From the NCBI GenBank assembly GCA_937896235.1, contig CALBMX010000094.1:1-61677 (forward strand): a DNA stretch of 61,677 bases. Direction: 5' to 3'. The translations under genes were made by a program, and so were the position numbers. The stretch comes from an uncultured bacterium (GTDB lineage: Bacteria > Planctomycetota > UBA1135 > GCA-002686595). Positions 1-8,574 of this stretch are shown piece after piece. The stretch's first letter is position 1; each line of letters begins with the position of its first letter. A model generated the notes under the pieces. It was given only the letters and a program-made list of their open reading frames with translations, did no database searches and was not told the origin of the DNA.

Positions 1-90
1 CGTGCGGCGGCCTTGTCGTTGCGGGTGGCTAAGTTGGGCGCGCGGGGCGCGGGTGAGGTGCTTTGCTTGAGTCGTGCGGCGGCCTTGTCG
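1..90. repeat. Pair of 18-bp direct repeats
   Basis: The 18-mer CGTGCGGCGGCCTTGTCG occurs exactly at 1-18 and again at 73-90. The bases between carry no credible gene. The copy at position 1 is cut by the window edge, so more copies may lie to the left. I see no protein or RNA function here. Confidence 0.7.
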
Positions 91-95
91 GTACG

Positions 96-385
96 GGGGG
101 CATCAGGGTTTCGGTCGTGAGGGGGCTGGGATTGATTGTGAGATGGGGACCGACCTAATAACCCTTCAACCCCCCGCACCGCCAAGTCCACCTCTTGGCG
201 TTTGCAAAGCTGGGGAGGGGGGGTGAAATAGCTCCCTCAGACAAGTGACTTCGACTTTCCCCTCTCTTAAACCGTTGCGTCCTAAGCAAGGCGACTCATC
301 TGGCAGGGGGGTGAGGGGTTACTAGGTCGGTCCCCATCTCACAATCAATCCCAGCCACCTCTCCGACCGAAACCCAGCACCCCCC
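96..385. repeat. Large imperfect inverted repeat
   Basis: The left arm lies at about 96-175 and the right arm at about 306-385. The core from 125 to about 174 matches the reverse complement of about 308-355 with only a few differences, and both arms contain GGGACCGACCTA. Outside the core the arms share GGTTTCGGTCG before diverging. The spacer of about 130 bp holds no gene. The pattern suggests two inverted copies of a mobile intergenic repeat rather than a terminator, because the arms are too long and too far apart. Confidence 0.75.
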
Positions 386-400
386 TGCCAGATGAGACGC
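291..400. mobile_element. 110-bp MITE-like element with 23-bp terminal inverted repeats
   Basis: Positions 291-313 and 378-400 are reverse complements with one mismatch in 23 bases; the arms begin GCGACTCATCTGGCAG. Together they bound a 110-bp segment that contains the right copy of the larger inverted repeat. There is no coding capacity and I found no target-site duplication at the borders. Size and structure fit a miniature inverted-repeat element or REP-like sequence. No transposase in this window could move it. Confidence 0.55.
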
Positions 401-551
401 CGGACGCCCAACGGCCCCTCCCGCGCCCCGCGCGCCCAACGCGCCCAACGGGCCCAACGCGCCCAACGGGCCCCGCGCGCCCAACGCGCCCAACGCGCAA
501 AGCGCAGCGCCCCCCGTTCCCCCGTTCCCCCGTTCCCCCCGCCCCGTCGCT
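400..551. repeat. GC-rich short tandem repeats
   Basis: From about 420 to 500 the unit CGCGCCCAA (with CGGGCCCAA variants) recurs about eight times. From about 510 to 540 the unit CGTTCCCCC recurs. Translations of either strand give low-complexity Ala/Gly/Arg or Gln/Arg strings, so the open frames here are artefacts. The stretch lies just past the stop of nadE and may be a replication-slippage locus. Confidence 0.7.
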
Positions 552-1373
552 TTAGGCTAGCCAGTCGCGTAGGTAGCGGAAGTCTTGGTTGATTGTGCGG
601 TGCGAGAGTTTTGCTATGGGTGGGAGGACTCGCTTGTACTGGTTTCTGATGATCCGCTTGGCGACTAGGCGAACGAACTCGATGTCGAAGCCGGCCTCGA
701 CAAGCTGGGACTCGGAGTACCGCTCGTCCACCATAGGGAAGAGCAGTTTGTCTGCGTCTGCGTAGCTGAAGCCTAGCTCCTCCTCATCGGTTTGGCCCTC
801 GAAGAGATCGGCCGATGGGGCCTTGTCGATGACCTCGGTGGGAAGGTTTAAGTACTCGGCTAGTTGAAACACCTGGTGCTTGTAGAGGTCGCCAAGTGGG
901 TTGACGGCGTGTGCTGAGTCTCCAAAAAGGGTGGAGTACCCAAGGAGCATTTCCGTCTTGTTGCTGGTGCCGATGACCAGGCCGCGCCACTCTTCGGATA
1001 GATCGTAGAGGATAATCATGCGCGCGCGGGCCATCGCGTTGCCGCGACGCATTCCCTCGGGCACGGACTCTTGGTCCAAATAGCCGTCTACCATCGCGCT
1101 GATGTCGACCTTGCGGACTGGCATATCGAGCGACTCGGCGACCATACGCGCATGGGCTTCACTGCTCGGATTCGAGGTGCGATACGGCATCAACACACCT
1201 AGGGTCTCCTCGGGGCCGAAGGCTCGCACCGCGAGCGCAGCTGAGACGGCCGAGTCAACACCTCCAGAAAGTCCCAAGAGGGCTCGGGAGAATCCCGCTG
1301 AGCCCAACTCCTCGCGCAGGAAGCGCACAAGGATGTCCGTGACGAGTCCGGGGTGAATGTCGAGCGGGTTCAT
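552..1373 (-). CDS. nadE: NAD synthetase
   Basis: This enzyme makes NAD from deamido-NAD, ATP and ammonia in the cytoplasm. The 273-residue protein has the ATP-pyrophosphatase P-loop SGGVDS at residues 36-41, then GTSNKTE and the NPLGDLYK segment typical of NadE. Its length fits the ammonia-dependent form, with no fused glutaminase domain. The gene upstream, only 3 bp away, encodes a nitrilase-superfamily amidase that could supply ammonia from glutamine, so the pair may be a split version of glutamine-dependent NadE. The family call is secure; the partnership is inferred. Confidence 0.93.
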   Translation of the reverse strand: MNPLDIHPGLVTDILVRFLREELGSAGFSRALLGLSGGVDSAVSAALAVRAFGPEETLGVLMPYRTSNPSSEAHARMVAESLDMPVRKVDISAMVDGYLDQESVPEGMRRGNAMARARMIILYDLSEEWRGLVIGTSNKTEMLLGYSTLFGDSAHAVNPLGDLYKHQVFQLAEYLNLPTEVIDKAPSADLFEGQTDEEELGFSYADADKLLFPMVDERYSESQLVEAGFDIEFVRLVAKRIIRNQYKRVLPPIAKLSHRTINQDFRYLRDWLA

Positions 1374-1376
1374 GGG

Positions 1377-2321
1377 TCAGCTCGAGGCGCCGTCCAAGGG
1401 GCCCTTCTCCGGTGCCTGATCTGCGCGAACGCCCAGCGCTTTGGCAAGGACCCAAGGGCGGGCATCCCGTAATAACGGCGTGCGCTGGCGGGAGCGGAAC
1501 AGCTCGGCACTGCTCAAGCGTGCCGTCAAGCTACCCTCATCTAAGCCGGGGAGATAGGCCAACTGTTGACCACCTGGTGCGTGAAGCGCAGAGCCCCCGG
1601 CAAAAGCAATCCCGTCTTCGAAGCCGACACGGTTCGCCCAGGCGACATAACACTGGCCGTGTAGGGCGGCCGCGGTCAGGATACTTCTCCACGTGCGAAC
1701 GGACTCAAACTCGACCACTTGTTCCGCATGGTCTGCGTACAGCCTGCCCTGTCCGGCGAGGTCGGGATGTACTCCCGCTCCGTCGGGGCCAACACCCCGA
1801 CCGGGGCCGGCACTTGCTACCAAGTAGGCGTCTACATGCTCGAGCAAGCGCAAGTATTGGCCCTCTAAATGCCAGATGTCTTCGCACAGGAACAGGCCGA
1901 AGCGACCGAGGCGACTCTCGATGACACCCCACTCTTCGCCCGCAGCAAAATCGCGCGACTCGTCAAAGATCCCGTAGGTAACGAGGTGCACTTTACGGTG
2001 CTTTCCGATGAGTTTGCCGTCCTCGAAAAAACCAAGGCAGTTGTACAAACGGCCGTCGGGAGCGCGCTCGACAAATCCCGCCACGATCGAGATCCCCATG
2101 GATAGCTTGCACAGCGGATCCAGTTCGGGGCTGTCGGTCGCAATGCCAAGATCAAAAACCTGGTCACGCAAGAAATAACCTGTCAGCGAAAGCTCGGGAA
2201 ACAAAATAAGGTCCGCGCCTTCGGCCATTGCAGCGCGAATAAGACGCAAATGCTCGTCGAGGTTCTTGTGGAAGTCGCCCAGTGCGGGGTTCGTCTGGGC
2301 GATGGTCAGTCGCAGGTCCAT
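1377..2321 (-). CDS. Carbon-nitrogen hydrolase (nitrilase superfamily), probable glutaminase partner of NadE
   Basis: The 314-residue protein has the Glu-Lys-Cys triad of the nitrilase superfamily: E43 in FPELSLTGY, K110 in HRKVHL and C146 in LCEDIW. The form CEDIW around the cysteine is what the glutaminase domain of glutamine-dependent NAD synthetases carries. The gene ends 3 bp before nadE, which implies co-transcription and probably translational coupling. The likely job is to release ammonia from glutamine for NadE. A stand-alone amidase acting on another substrate cannot be ruled out. Confidence 0.85.
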   Translation of the reverse strand: MDLRLTIAQTNPALGDFHKNLDEHLRLIRAAMAEGADLILFPELSLTGYFLRDQVFDLGIATDSPELDPLCKLSMGISIVAGFVERAPDGRLYNCLGFFEDGKLIGKHRKVHLVTYGIFDESRDFAAGEEWGVIESRLGRFGLFLCEDIWHLEGQYLRLLEHVDAYLVASAGPGRGVGPDGAGVHPDLAGQGRLYADHAEQVVEFESVRTWRSILTAAALHGQCYVAWANRVGFEDGIAFAGGSALHAPGGQQLAYLPGLDEGSLTARLSSAELFRSRQRTPLLRDARPWVLAKALGVRADQAPEKGPLDGASS

Positions 2322-2395
2322 GGCGGTGCAGCCTAGTGTTGGAAGGGGTGGGGGCAGGCCGAGGCGCAGAGTTTGTTATATCTGGACCAAAAGCG

Positions 2396-2410
2396 GCGCC
2401 AAAAAGGCGC
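2396..2410 (-). terminator. Weak hairpin downstream of the MoxR gene
   Basis: The stem GCGCC/GGCGC closes a five-base loop, and on the minus strand it is followed by CGCTTTTGG. It lies 12 bp past the moxR stop. The stem is short and the T-run is poor, so it is at best a weak terminator between moxR and the nitrilase-nadE pair. Confidence 0.3.
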
Positions 2411-2422
2411 GGAATCCTTTCC

Positions 2423-3445
2423 TTAGGCGCGGGTGACTTTGGTTGCCGTCTTTGTCGAAGCTTTTGCCGAGGCCTTAACCGCCGCGGCGACCAGGCGGTC
2501 CGGATGGACTCCCGATGCCTCGCCCTCGTAGCTGAGGACCAGGCGGTGCCGCAAGGCCGGCGCTGCGACAGCCTCGATATCCTCATCGCTAACAAACGGC
2601 CTACCGGCCATGAAAGCACGGGCCTTAGAGAGAAGCAAAAGCGCTTGCCCTCCACGCGGGCTCGAGCCGAACCGCACAGCATCCTGGATTTGGCGCGGTG
2701 AAGTGGGGCGGCGCGGATCCGTCGCTAAGACGAGGCGCGCGACACGACGCAGGATATCTGTCGAAGCCGGTAGCTCGCGAACAAGAGCTTGCGCCTCGAG
2801 AAGGTCCTTCGACTCGAGCTTGCTGGCGACAAGAGTCCCCTGGGTTCCGGTCGTGTGGGCCAGGATTCGAACCAGGTCATCTTCGTTGGGTGAGGCGACC
2901 TCGATTTTGACGACAAAGCGATCGAGTTGGGCCTCGGGCAGGGAGTACGTGCCCTCCATCTCGATGGGGTTCTGTGTCGCGATCACTAAGAAGGGCTTGT
3001 CGAGCTTACGGCTCTCGCCCCAAGTTGTGATCTGCTTCTCCTGCATCGCTTCGAGAAGGGCGGACTGCGTGCGCGGGGTTGCTCGGTTAATCTCGTCGGC
3101 GAGCAGCACCTGGCAAAAGATCGGGCCTGGGATAAATCGGAAGTGGCGCTCGCCGCCGGAATCGCCTTCGAGCATCCGCGTGCCGATGATGTCCCCGGGC
3201 ATTAGGTCTGGGGTGAACTGGACTCTCTGAAACGCTAGGTCAAGAGCGCTACTGAGCGCGCGAACCAGCGTCGTTTTTCCAAGCCCGGGAGCGCCTTCGA
3301 GCAAAACATGCCCATCTGCGAGTAGGGACAGCAGCAAGAGTTCGACCGTTTCTTCTTGACCCAAGAAGACCTGACCAATCGTCCCTCGCAACTCGACGAG
3401 GGCCTTTTGGAGCTGTTCAATGCGGTCTGGAGAGGTTGGAGTCAT
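2423..3445 (-). CDS. MoxR-family AAA+ ATPase
   Basis: MoxR proteins are AAA+ chaperone-like ATPases that often help metal insertion or maturation of partner proteins. The 340-residue protein has Walker A GAPGLGKTT at 51-59, Walker B LLADEINRA around 114-122, and the ATQNPIE sensor-1 region. The usual MoxR partners (DUF58 and VWA-domain proteins) are not adjacent; the next gene upstream encodes an unknown 82-residue protein. Length and motifs are normal for the family. The client protein is unknown. Confidence 0.9.
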   Translation of the reverse strand: MTPTSPDRIEQLQKALVELRGTIGQVFLGQEETVELLLLSLLADGHVLLEGAPGLGKTTLVRALSSALDLAFQRVQFTPDLMPGDIIGTRMLEGDSGGERHFRFIPGPIFCQVLLADEINRATPRTQSALLEAMQEKQITTWGESRKLDKPFLVIATQNPIEMEGTYSLPEAQLDRFVVKIEVASPNEDDLVRILAHTTGTQGTLVASKLESKDLLEAQALVRELPASTDILRRVARLVLATDPRRPTSPRQIQDAVRFGSSPRGGQALLLLSKARAFMAGRPFVSDEDIEAVAAPALRHRLVLSYEGEASGVHPDRLVAAAVKASAKASTKTATKVTRA

Positions 3446-3499
3446 GCTGGGCTCTAACGCATGGCGAGGGCGCGGGTTCAGCCGTTTCGAGGCGGTCCG

Positions 3500-3748
3500 C
3501 TAGCCCTTCTCGATGAGGTCTTCGACAAGCTCCTCGATCTTCTCCATGGCCATTTCCACGAAGTCCGCGCCAAAGTCGAGCTCTACGACATCAACCTCAT
3601 CGAAATCGATACGCCCGGTTGCGCGGCTAAACGGAATGCCAAAGGACCAGGTTAGGCCATTGCTACCTTCAATGACGAGCTCAACTTGATCTGCACCTTC
3701 GACGGGAATGACCTTATGGGAAAGTGCGGTATAGCTTGGTTCAGGCAT
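3500..3748 (-). CDS. Small acidic protein of unknown function
   Basis: I do not recognise this 82-residue protein. It is acidic, has a probable beta-rich N-terminal half (VELVIEGSNGLTWSFGIPF) and ends in a Glu-rich amphipathic helix of about 20 residues (FVEMAMEKIEELVEDLIEKG). It lies 54 bp upstream of the MoxR gene on the same strand and could be its partner. There is no signal peptide, membrane segment or cysteine motif. Confidence 0.6.
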   Translation of the reverse strand: MPEPSYTALSHKVIPVEGADQVELVIEGSNGLTWSFGIPFSRATGRIDFDEVDVVELDFGADFVEMAMEKIEELVEDLIEKG

Positions 3749-3822
3749 GGTTCTAGAAAGGAAAGGGGGGTGAGAGGCAAAGTCTAACCCATTGAGCTCC
3801 AGCGATGGAGGTCCTTGTTTTA

Positions 3823-5067
3823 CTAGCCGTGCGGGAGTTCTGATTTGATGCTGAAGAAGGTCGGATTTGGGGGGAACGTCAGACGCACTCGATAACCGAC
3901 GAAGTCTTCGATATGCCAGTGCTCCTTAACCAGTCGGCTCCGGGCTATGTTGACAGCGTCGAGAACGGCCTTGGAGTGACTCGGGACCTCAAGCAAGGCA
4001 GCCCCTCCGGGTCGTGCTGGAAGGCTCTCTAGGTTTAGGGCGATAGGTAGCCGCTGCATTTCGCTAAAGGAAGGCACCGTGGCCCCGAGGTTCATCTGGC
4101 CAAAGATGCCAATTTCGGGAGGGCTCTTAGGGGCGATGCTCTTGTGGAAGAATAAGTCCTGCACCATGAGCTCACAGGGAGTTCTCAGGTGGGCTCCCGT
4201 CAAGATTGAGTTGAATTCGTCACCGGGCTCTAGTGTCAGAGCGTTTCTGCACATTGTTGCAATCAGGCAAGTGACTAAGCCCGTTCTCCCGATATGTCCG
4301 GGATCGAGTTGGAAGTTTTGAAACCCCTCCTGGTCCTCATAAGTGCTTACCGCTAGCCTTGTTTGGCTGCAATACTCCACAAATAGAGGCGCCTGGCCGC
4401 CACTGGAAAAGTCGGGGTCCAGGGCTTCAAAAGCGACCTTCAAGTCGGGACCCGTTTTCTTGAATAGGCGTTTCCGTGCGAGGTTCCAGCTAGAACCCGG
4501 GCGCATGCGGAGCAGGTCGACTAAGCCCTCAAACCCGACGGTATCTATACTGCCCGGTAACTCTCCTGGAGCCAAGAAGTCGGCTTTGAGTTGTACCCTG
4601 GCTTGAGCACCCCAGATTGCTTTGGAAGTTCGGAAATGGTCCCGGCGAAGGATCTCATCTAATAGCGACTCGTCGCCGCTAGAGAGGACTCCTTGCACCA
4701 TAGCTTTGGCAGTCGCGCGATCCCCAGCATGGTGGAGCACGTCGTCCTCGACCTTTAAAAAGGACTTTTCGAGCTCTTCGCAGATCCTTTCGTCAACACT
4801 CGCCTGCCGGAAGGCGTCCAGGAGAATACGCGTTCCCGCTTGTCCTGGAAGAAAATTGAAACTTGCCAAGGGACTAGAGGCCTTGGCAATGCGGCCGATT
4901 TTCCAGGCGATGGACTTATCTAAGCCCAATCGACGACCAATGGAGGTGGGCCCGGGTTTTACGATGCCAGCATCCATCAATGCGTGAAGGAGGGCCTGTT
5001 GGAGGCGCTGGAGGCTGGCCTCAAGCGCAGTCTGGAAGCCAGGTGGATCGTCCAAGTTCGTTGACAT
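3823..5067 (-). CDS. Predicted DNA-binding (HTH-like) protein of unknown function
   Basis: The 414-residue protein has a helix-turn-helix-like segment at residues 41-60 (TSIGRRLGLDKSIAWKIGRI) and no signal peptide. The long C-terminal part is not a domain I know. The frame is open upstream to an ATG at 5223, but the extra 52 residues are Pro/Gly-rich and unlike the rest, so I prefer the ATG at 5067. No good ribosome-binding site marks either start. A regulator with a large sensor domain is a reasonable guess, not a conclusion. Confidence 0.65.
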   Translation of the reverse strand: MSTNLDDPPGFQTALEASLQRLQQALLHALMDAGIVKPGPTSIGRRLGLDKSIAWKIGRIAKASSPLASFNFLPGQAGTRILLDAFRQASVDERICEELEKSFLKVEDDVLHHAGDRATAKAMVQGVLSSGDESLLDEILRRDHFRTSKAIWGAQARVQLKADFLAPGELPGSIDTVGFEGLVDLLRMRPGSSWNLARKRLFKKTGPDLKVAFEALDPDFSSGGQAPLFVEYCSQTRLAVSTYEDQEGFQNFQLDPGHIGRTGLVTCLIATMCRNALTLEPGDEFNSILTGAHLRTPCELMVQDLFFHKSIAPKSPPEIGIFGQMNLGATVPSFSEMQRLPIALNLESLPARPGGAALLEVPSHSKAVLDAVNIARSRLVKEHWHIEDFVGYRVRLTFPPNPTFFSIKSELPHG

Positions 5068-5347
5068 GTCCGAGGAGAATACCAAACGGCCAGGCTTCCC
5101 CGAGGTCATAACGACCGGAGATTTCCCGTGCCGACCGGGACTCGGGGGACCGAATTCGGGGGTGGAGTCTTTGGGGAGGAGGTGAGGCATGGGAGACCTA
5201 AGGAAAACATACCCTTTGCACATTTCTCTGGAGAAAACTTAGAAAATGTGGCGCGCCTGTCAGGTTGAGGCTACCTTTGGTTGGTTCACTTCTCCTGCCC
5301 TACCGGCAGGTGTCGATCCAATGACTCCCCTAAACCCCACAACTCCA

Positions 5348-8300
5348 ATGATTCTGCGATACACCTTCTCAGCTCTCGCCGCTGTCGGACTGATGAGCAG
5401 CGTTGCTGCCGCACAGACCTGCACCGTCGTCACTGATATCAACTCGATCGGAAGCGGCTACTCCTCGAACCCTGATGGCGAGGTCTTGAACCTCACCGAC
5501 AACGAGGAGTACAGCTTCGTCAAGCTCGGAAGTTACTGGTACTTCAGCGCAGACACCCTAGCTACCGGCGAGGAGCTGTTCCGCACGGACGGCACCCCCA
5601 GTGGAACGACCATGGTGAAAGACTTGAATCCGGGCTCAGGCGACGCATTCATCTCGCGCATGACGGTCGCCAACGGCAAGTTGTGGTTCTCAGCCACCGA
5701 TGGCGTCGTAGGCAATGAGCTTTGGGTTTCCGATGGAACCCCTACCGGCACGACCCTTGTTAAGGATATCCGCGTGGGAACGGGAACTCCGGGGATCAAC
5801 AACATCACAGCCTTTGGCGGCAAGGTCTACTTCGGCGCCACCGACGGCGTCCTTGGCACGGAGCTTTGGGTTTCTGATGGAACCGAAGCGGGCACGATGA
5901 TGGTCATGGACATCAACCCAGGTTCGGGCAGTAGCTCGGCGGGGCGCCTTACGGTGGACCCGACGGGAACTAAGCTCCTCTTCCGCGCAACGGACGGAGT
6001 TAGTGGATCCGAGCTCTGGTCGACTGACGGAACGGCAGCGGGTACAAGCATGCTCCTCGACATCAATCCTGGATCGGGCGGCTCTTCCCCTGATTACATG
6101 GTTCACCACAATGGCGCCATCTACATGAGTGCCTACAGCGTCGCCAGCGGATACGAACTGTGGCGTACCGATGGAACAGTAGCGGGCACAGTCATGGTTG
6201 CTGACATCAATGTTGGGGCGACCTCTTCGAGCCCGGCCTTGAACTACACCGCCGTGCTTGGAGCTGATATCTACTTCCGCGCAACGGGAGCAAACGGCAG
6301 CGAAGTTTGGAAGTCGGACGGCACGGCTCTCGGCACCGTCGAGGTTGCGGACATCGACCCCAACAGCAGCTCCAACCCCCAGGACTTCGTGACGCACAAC
6401 GGACGCGTCTACTTCTCCGCCGACGACAACAATGTCTTCGGGCGGGAGCTTTGGAGCACGGACGGGACCCCCGGTGGAACGTTTATTGTCTTCGATTTCG
6501 AGGGTTCGATTTCTGACGGCCTCGCGTTCAACAACAACAATTTCACTTCATTCAATGGCGAGCTCTACCTCTCCGCTGGCCCCGCTGCTGACAGGGAACT
6601 TTGGAAGACCGATGGGACAAGCCTAGGTACTTCCCGCGTGAAGGATATCGAGGCCGGATTGGTTGGCTCTACGCCGGACTGGTTCACCATCATCTCTCCG
6701 ACGCAAATGCTTTTCACCGCAGACACGGAACTGCTTGGCCGCGAGCTTTACATCACTGACGGGACGACTGTGGGTACGACCCTGTTCACCGAAATCGACG
6801 GCAACGTCATCACCGGCGACGGAAACCCCGACGATATGCATGCAGTTGGCGGTAGCTACTTCTTGTTCCTCGCCAACGACGGCGTCATTGGCGAAGAGCT
6901 CTACCGGTGGGACGCGGCTACGGGGGCGACCTTGATCATGGACGTCAACCCGGGCTCCCTGAGCAGCGGCATCAATGAGTTCTACACTTGCTTCCAGGGT
7001 GGCCAGCTTGTCACCTACTTCGAAGCGGACAACGGTGTTGATGGTCGCGAAGTTTGGGTCACAGATGGCACAACCGCAGGCACCCATATGCTCTTGGATA
7101 TCAACGTTGGCTCTAGCTCGTCACCGGGGAACTTCTTCTTTCACACCATCCACCAAGCGCTTTACTTCTCAGCAACCGACGGTGTGAACGGCACCGAACT
7201 TTGGCGCACGGACGGAACGGCTGGAGGCACCTTCCTCGTCGAAGACATTCGTGTAGGCTCTGCAAGCAGCAGCCCTTCGAGCTTCATAGACTTGGGTGTT
7301 GATTTGATCTTCAAGGCCAATGATGGCACCAATGGAACAGAGCTTTGGAAATCCTTCGGGTTCCCGGGTACCTCCATGATGGTTACGGACTTGTACCCGG
7401 GCTCCGCCAGCGGCAACCCTGGCTACCTGACCAAGTACAACGGACAGATCGTGTTCGCAGCTAATGACGGTACGACAGGATCAGAGGTATGGGCCACCGA
7501 CGGCACATCTGTTGGCACGACCCTTGTTGCTGACGTTTTTCCTGGAGTTTCAGGGTCTGGCGCTAAGGACTTTATCGAGTTCAACGGACTCCTTTATTTC
7601 TATGCGACGGATGGCGTCACTGGCAGCGAACTTTGGTCAACGGACTTGACCCTTGCAGGAACTGTTCTTGTGAGTGATACGCGGCCCGGATCCGATAGTG
7701 GCTCTCCCGCTGAATTGACACTGTCTGGTGGGAAGCTCTTTTTCACCTCTTACGATCCTTTGGTCTCGGGTCGCGAGATGTGGGTTTCCGATGGTACGAC
7801 TGCTGGCACGACCATCGCTACCGACATCAACCCCGGAACCTCCTCTTCGACACCGAGCTTCTTGGTTGCGGTTAGCAACGGCGTCTTCTTCAAAGCGACC
7901 GGACCGAACGGGGCAGAGCTTTACTTCACCGACGGTACTCTTGCAGGCACCGCGCTGGTGTGCGACATCTTCCCGGGCTCAGTGTCTGGTAGCCCGACCG
8001 ACATGATGCTTTGCGGCGGCGACTTGTTCTTCAAGGGTGATGATCAGTACCTCGGGCAAGAGCTTCACACCATCACCGGTGTCGGCGCTTACTCTACGGA
8101 CCTCGGTCTTGCGGGAGTCGGCTCCCCGAGCCTCACCTCAACGGCCCCGGTCGTCGGCGGCACGGTGAAGATCTCTGGCGCAAACACTCCGTTTGGGTCG
8201 ATTGGATTCTTGGTCATGAGCGCCCACATGGGTGTTCCCAATCAGATCCTGACAACCGCGGGAAGCGTCTCCTGGATTGACCTTACCACCGCTTCGATTC

Positions 8301-8458
8301 AAGGCGTGATCAGCACTCCGACGTGGTCGATATCCAAGGCAATCCCGGCGGCGCCGAGCCTGATCGGTGGGCAGCTCAACCTGCAGAGTTGGTTCCTAGT
8401 CGGCGGCACGATGCCGGCAGTGACCAGCAACGGCGTCGAGCTTGTACTGGGCAACTAG
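5348..8458 (+). CDS. Secreted ELWxTDGT-repeat (hyalin-like) protein
   Basis: The protein of about 1036 residues starts with a clear signal peptide (residues 1-22, cleavage after SVAAAQ). It then carries 17 repeats of about 49 residues, each beginning with a form of ELWxTDGTxxGT and running through DINPGS and LYFxATDGVxG, from about residue 75 to 905. Such repeats probably form beta-propeller blades. The last 120 residues are a beta-rich domain with GSIGFLVMSA and NLQSWFLV, seen at the ends of many secreted planctomycetal proteins. In-frame ATGs also exist at 5246 and 5321, but 5348 gives the cleanest signal peptide. Divergent from the gene at 3823-5067. A surface adhesion or matrix role is inferred. 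Confidence 0.85.
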   Translation: MILRYTFSALAAVGLMSSVAAAQTCTVVTDINSIGSGYSSNPDGEVLNLTDNEEYSFVKLGSYWYFSADTLATGEELFRTDGTPSGTTMVKDLNPGSGDAFISRMTVANGKLWFSATDGVVGNELWVSDGTPTGTTLVKDIRVGTGTPGINNITAFGGKVYFGATDGVLGTELWVSDGTEAGTMMVMDINPGSGSSSAGRLTVDPTGTKLLFRATDGVSGSELWSTDGTAAGTSMLLDINPGSGGSSPDYMVHHNGAIYMSAYSVASGYELWRTDGTVAGTVMVADINVGATSSSPALNYTAVLGADIYFRATGANGSEVWKSDGTALGTVEVADIDPNSSSNPQDFVTHNGRVYFSADDNNVFGRELWSTDGTPGGTFIVFDFEGSISDGLAFNNNNFTSFNGELYLSAGPAADRELWKTDGTSLGTSRVKDIEAGLVGSTPDWFTIISPTQMLFTADTELLGRELYITDGTTVGTTLFTEIDGNVITGDGNPDDMHAVGGSYFLFLANDGVIGEELYRWDAATGATLIMDVNPGSLSSGINEFYTCFQGGQLVTYFEADNGVDGREVWVTDGTTAGTHMLLDINVGSSSSPGNFFFHTIHQALYFSATDGVNGTELWRTDGTAGGTFLVEDIRVGSASSSPSSFIDLGVDLIFKANDGTNGTELWKSFGFPGTSMMVTDLYPGSASGNPGYLTKYNGQIVFAANDGTTGSEVWATDGTSVGTTLVADVFPGVSGSGAKDFIEFNGLLYFYATDGVTGSELWSTDLTLAGTVLVSDTRPGSDSGSPAELTLSGGKLFFTSYDPLVSGREMWVSDGTTAGTTIATDINPGTSSSTPSFLVAVSNGVFFKATGPNGAELYFTDGTLAGTALVCDIFPGSVSGSPTDMMLCGGDLFFKGDDQYLGQELHTITGVGAYSTDLGLAGVGSPSLTSTAPVVGGTVKISGANTPFGSIGFLVMSAHMGVPNQILTTAGSVSWIDLTTASIQGVISTPTWSISKAIPAAPSLIGGQLNLQSWFLVGGTMPAVTSNGVELVLGN

Positions 8459-8501
8459 TTGAGAGATGGTGGAGAGGCGGAGACCTCTCTACCGAGTGTT
8501 T

Positions 8502-8544
8502 GGCGGGCGTCTACCCAATTTGGGGAGACGCCCGCCTTTCTTTT
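8502..8544 (+). terminator. Rho-independent terminator after the ELWxTDGT gene
   Basis: A perfect 11-bp stem, GGCGGGCGTCT (8502-8512) with AGACGCCCGCC (8526-8536), closes a 13-base loop that can itself pair CCCA with TGGG. It is followed directly by TTTCTTTT (8537-8544). It lies 43 bp after the stop and separates this gene from the convergent gene ending at 8575. Confidence 0.88.
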
Positions 8545-8574
8545 AACACGTGGATCGAGGAGGGGGAAGAGCGA

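Noticed and set aside
2164..2682. 172-codon minus-strand frame between the nitrilase and MoxR genes
   Set aside because: It overlaps both real genes in another frame and is Arg-rich.
5690..6397. Long open frame on the minus strand inside the ELWxTDGT gene (235 codons)
   Set aside because: It mirrors the repeats of the real gene on the other strand and has no independent start context or known domain.
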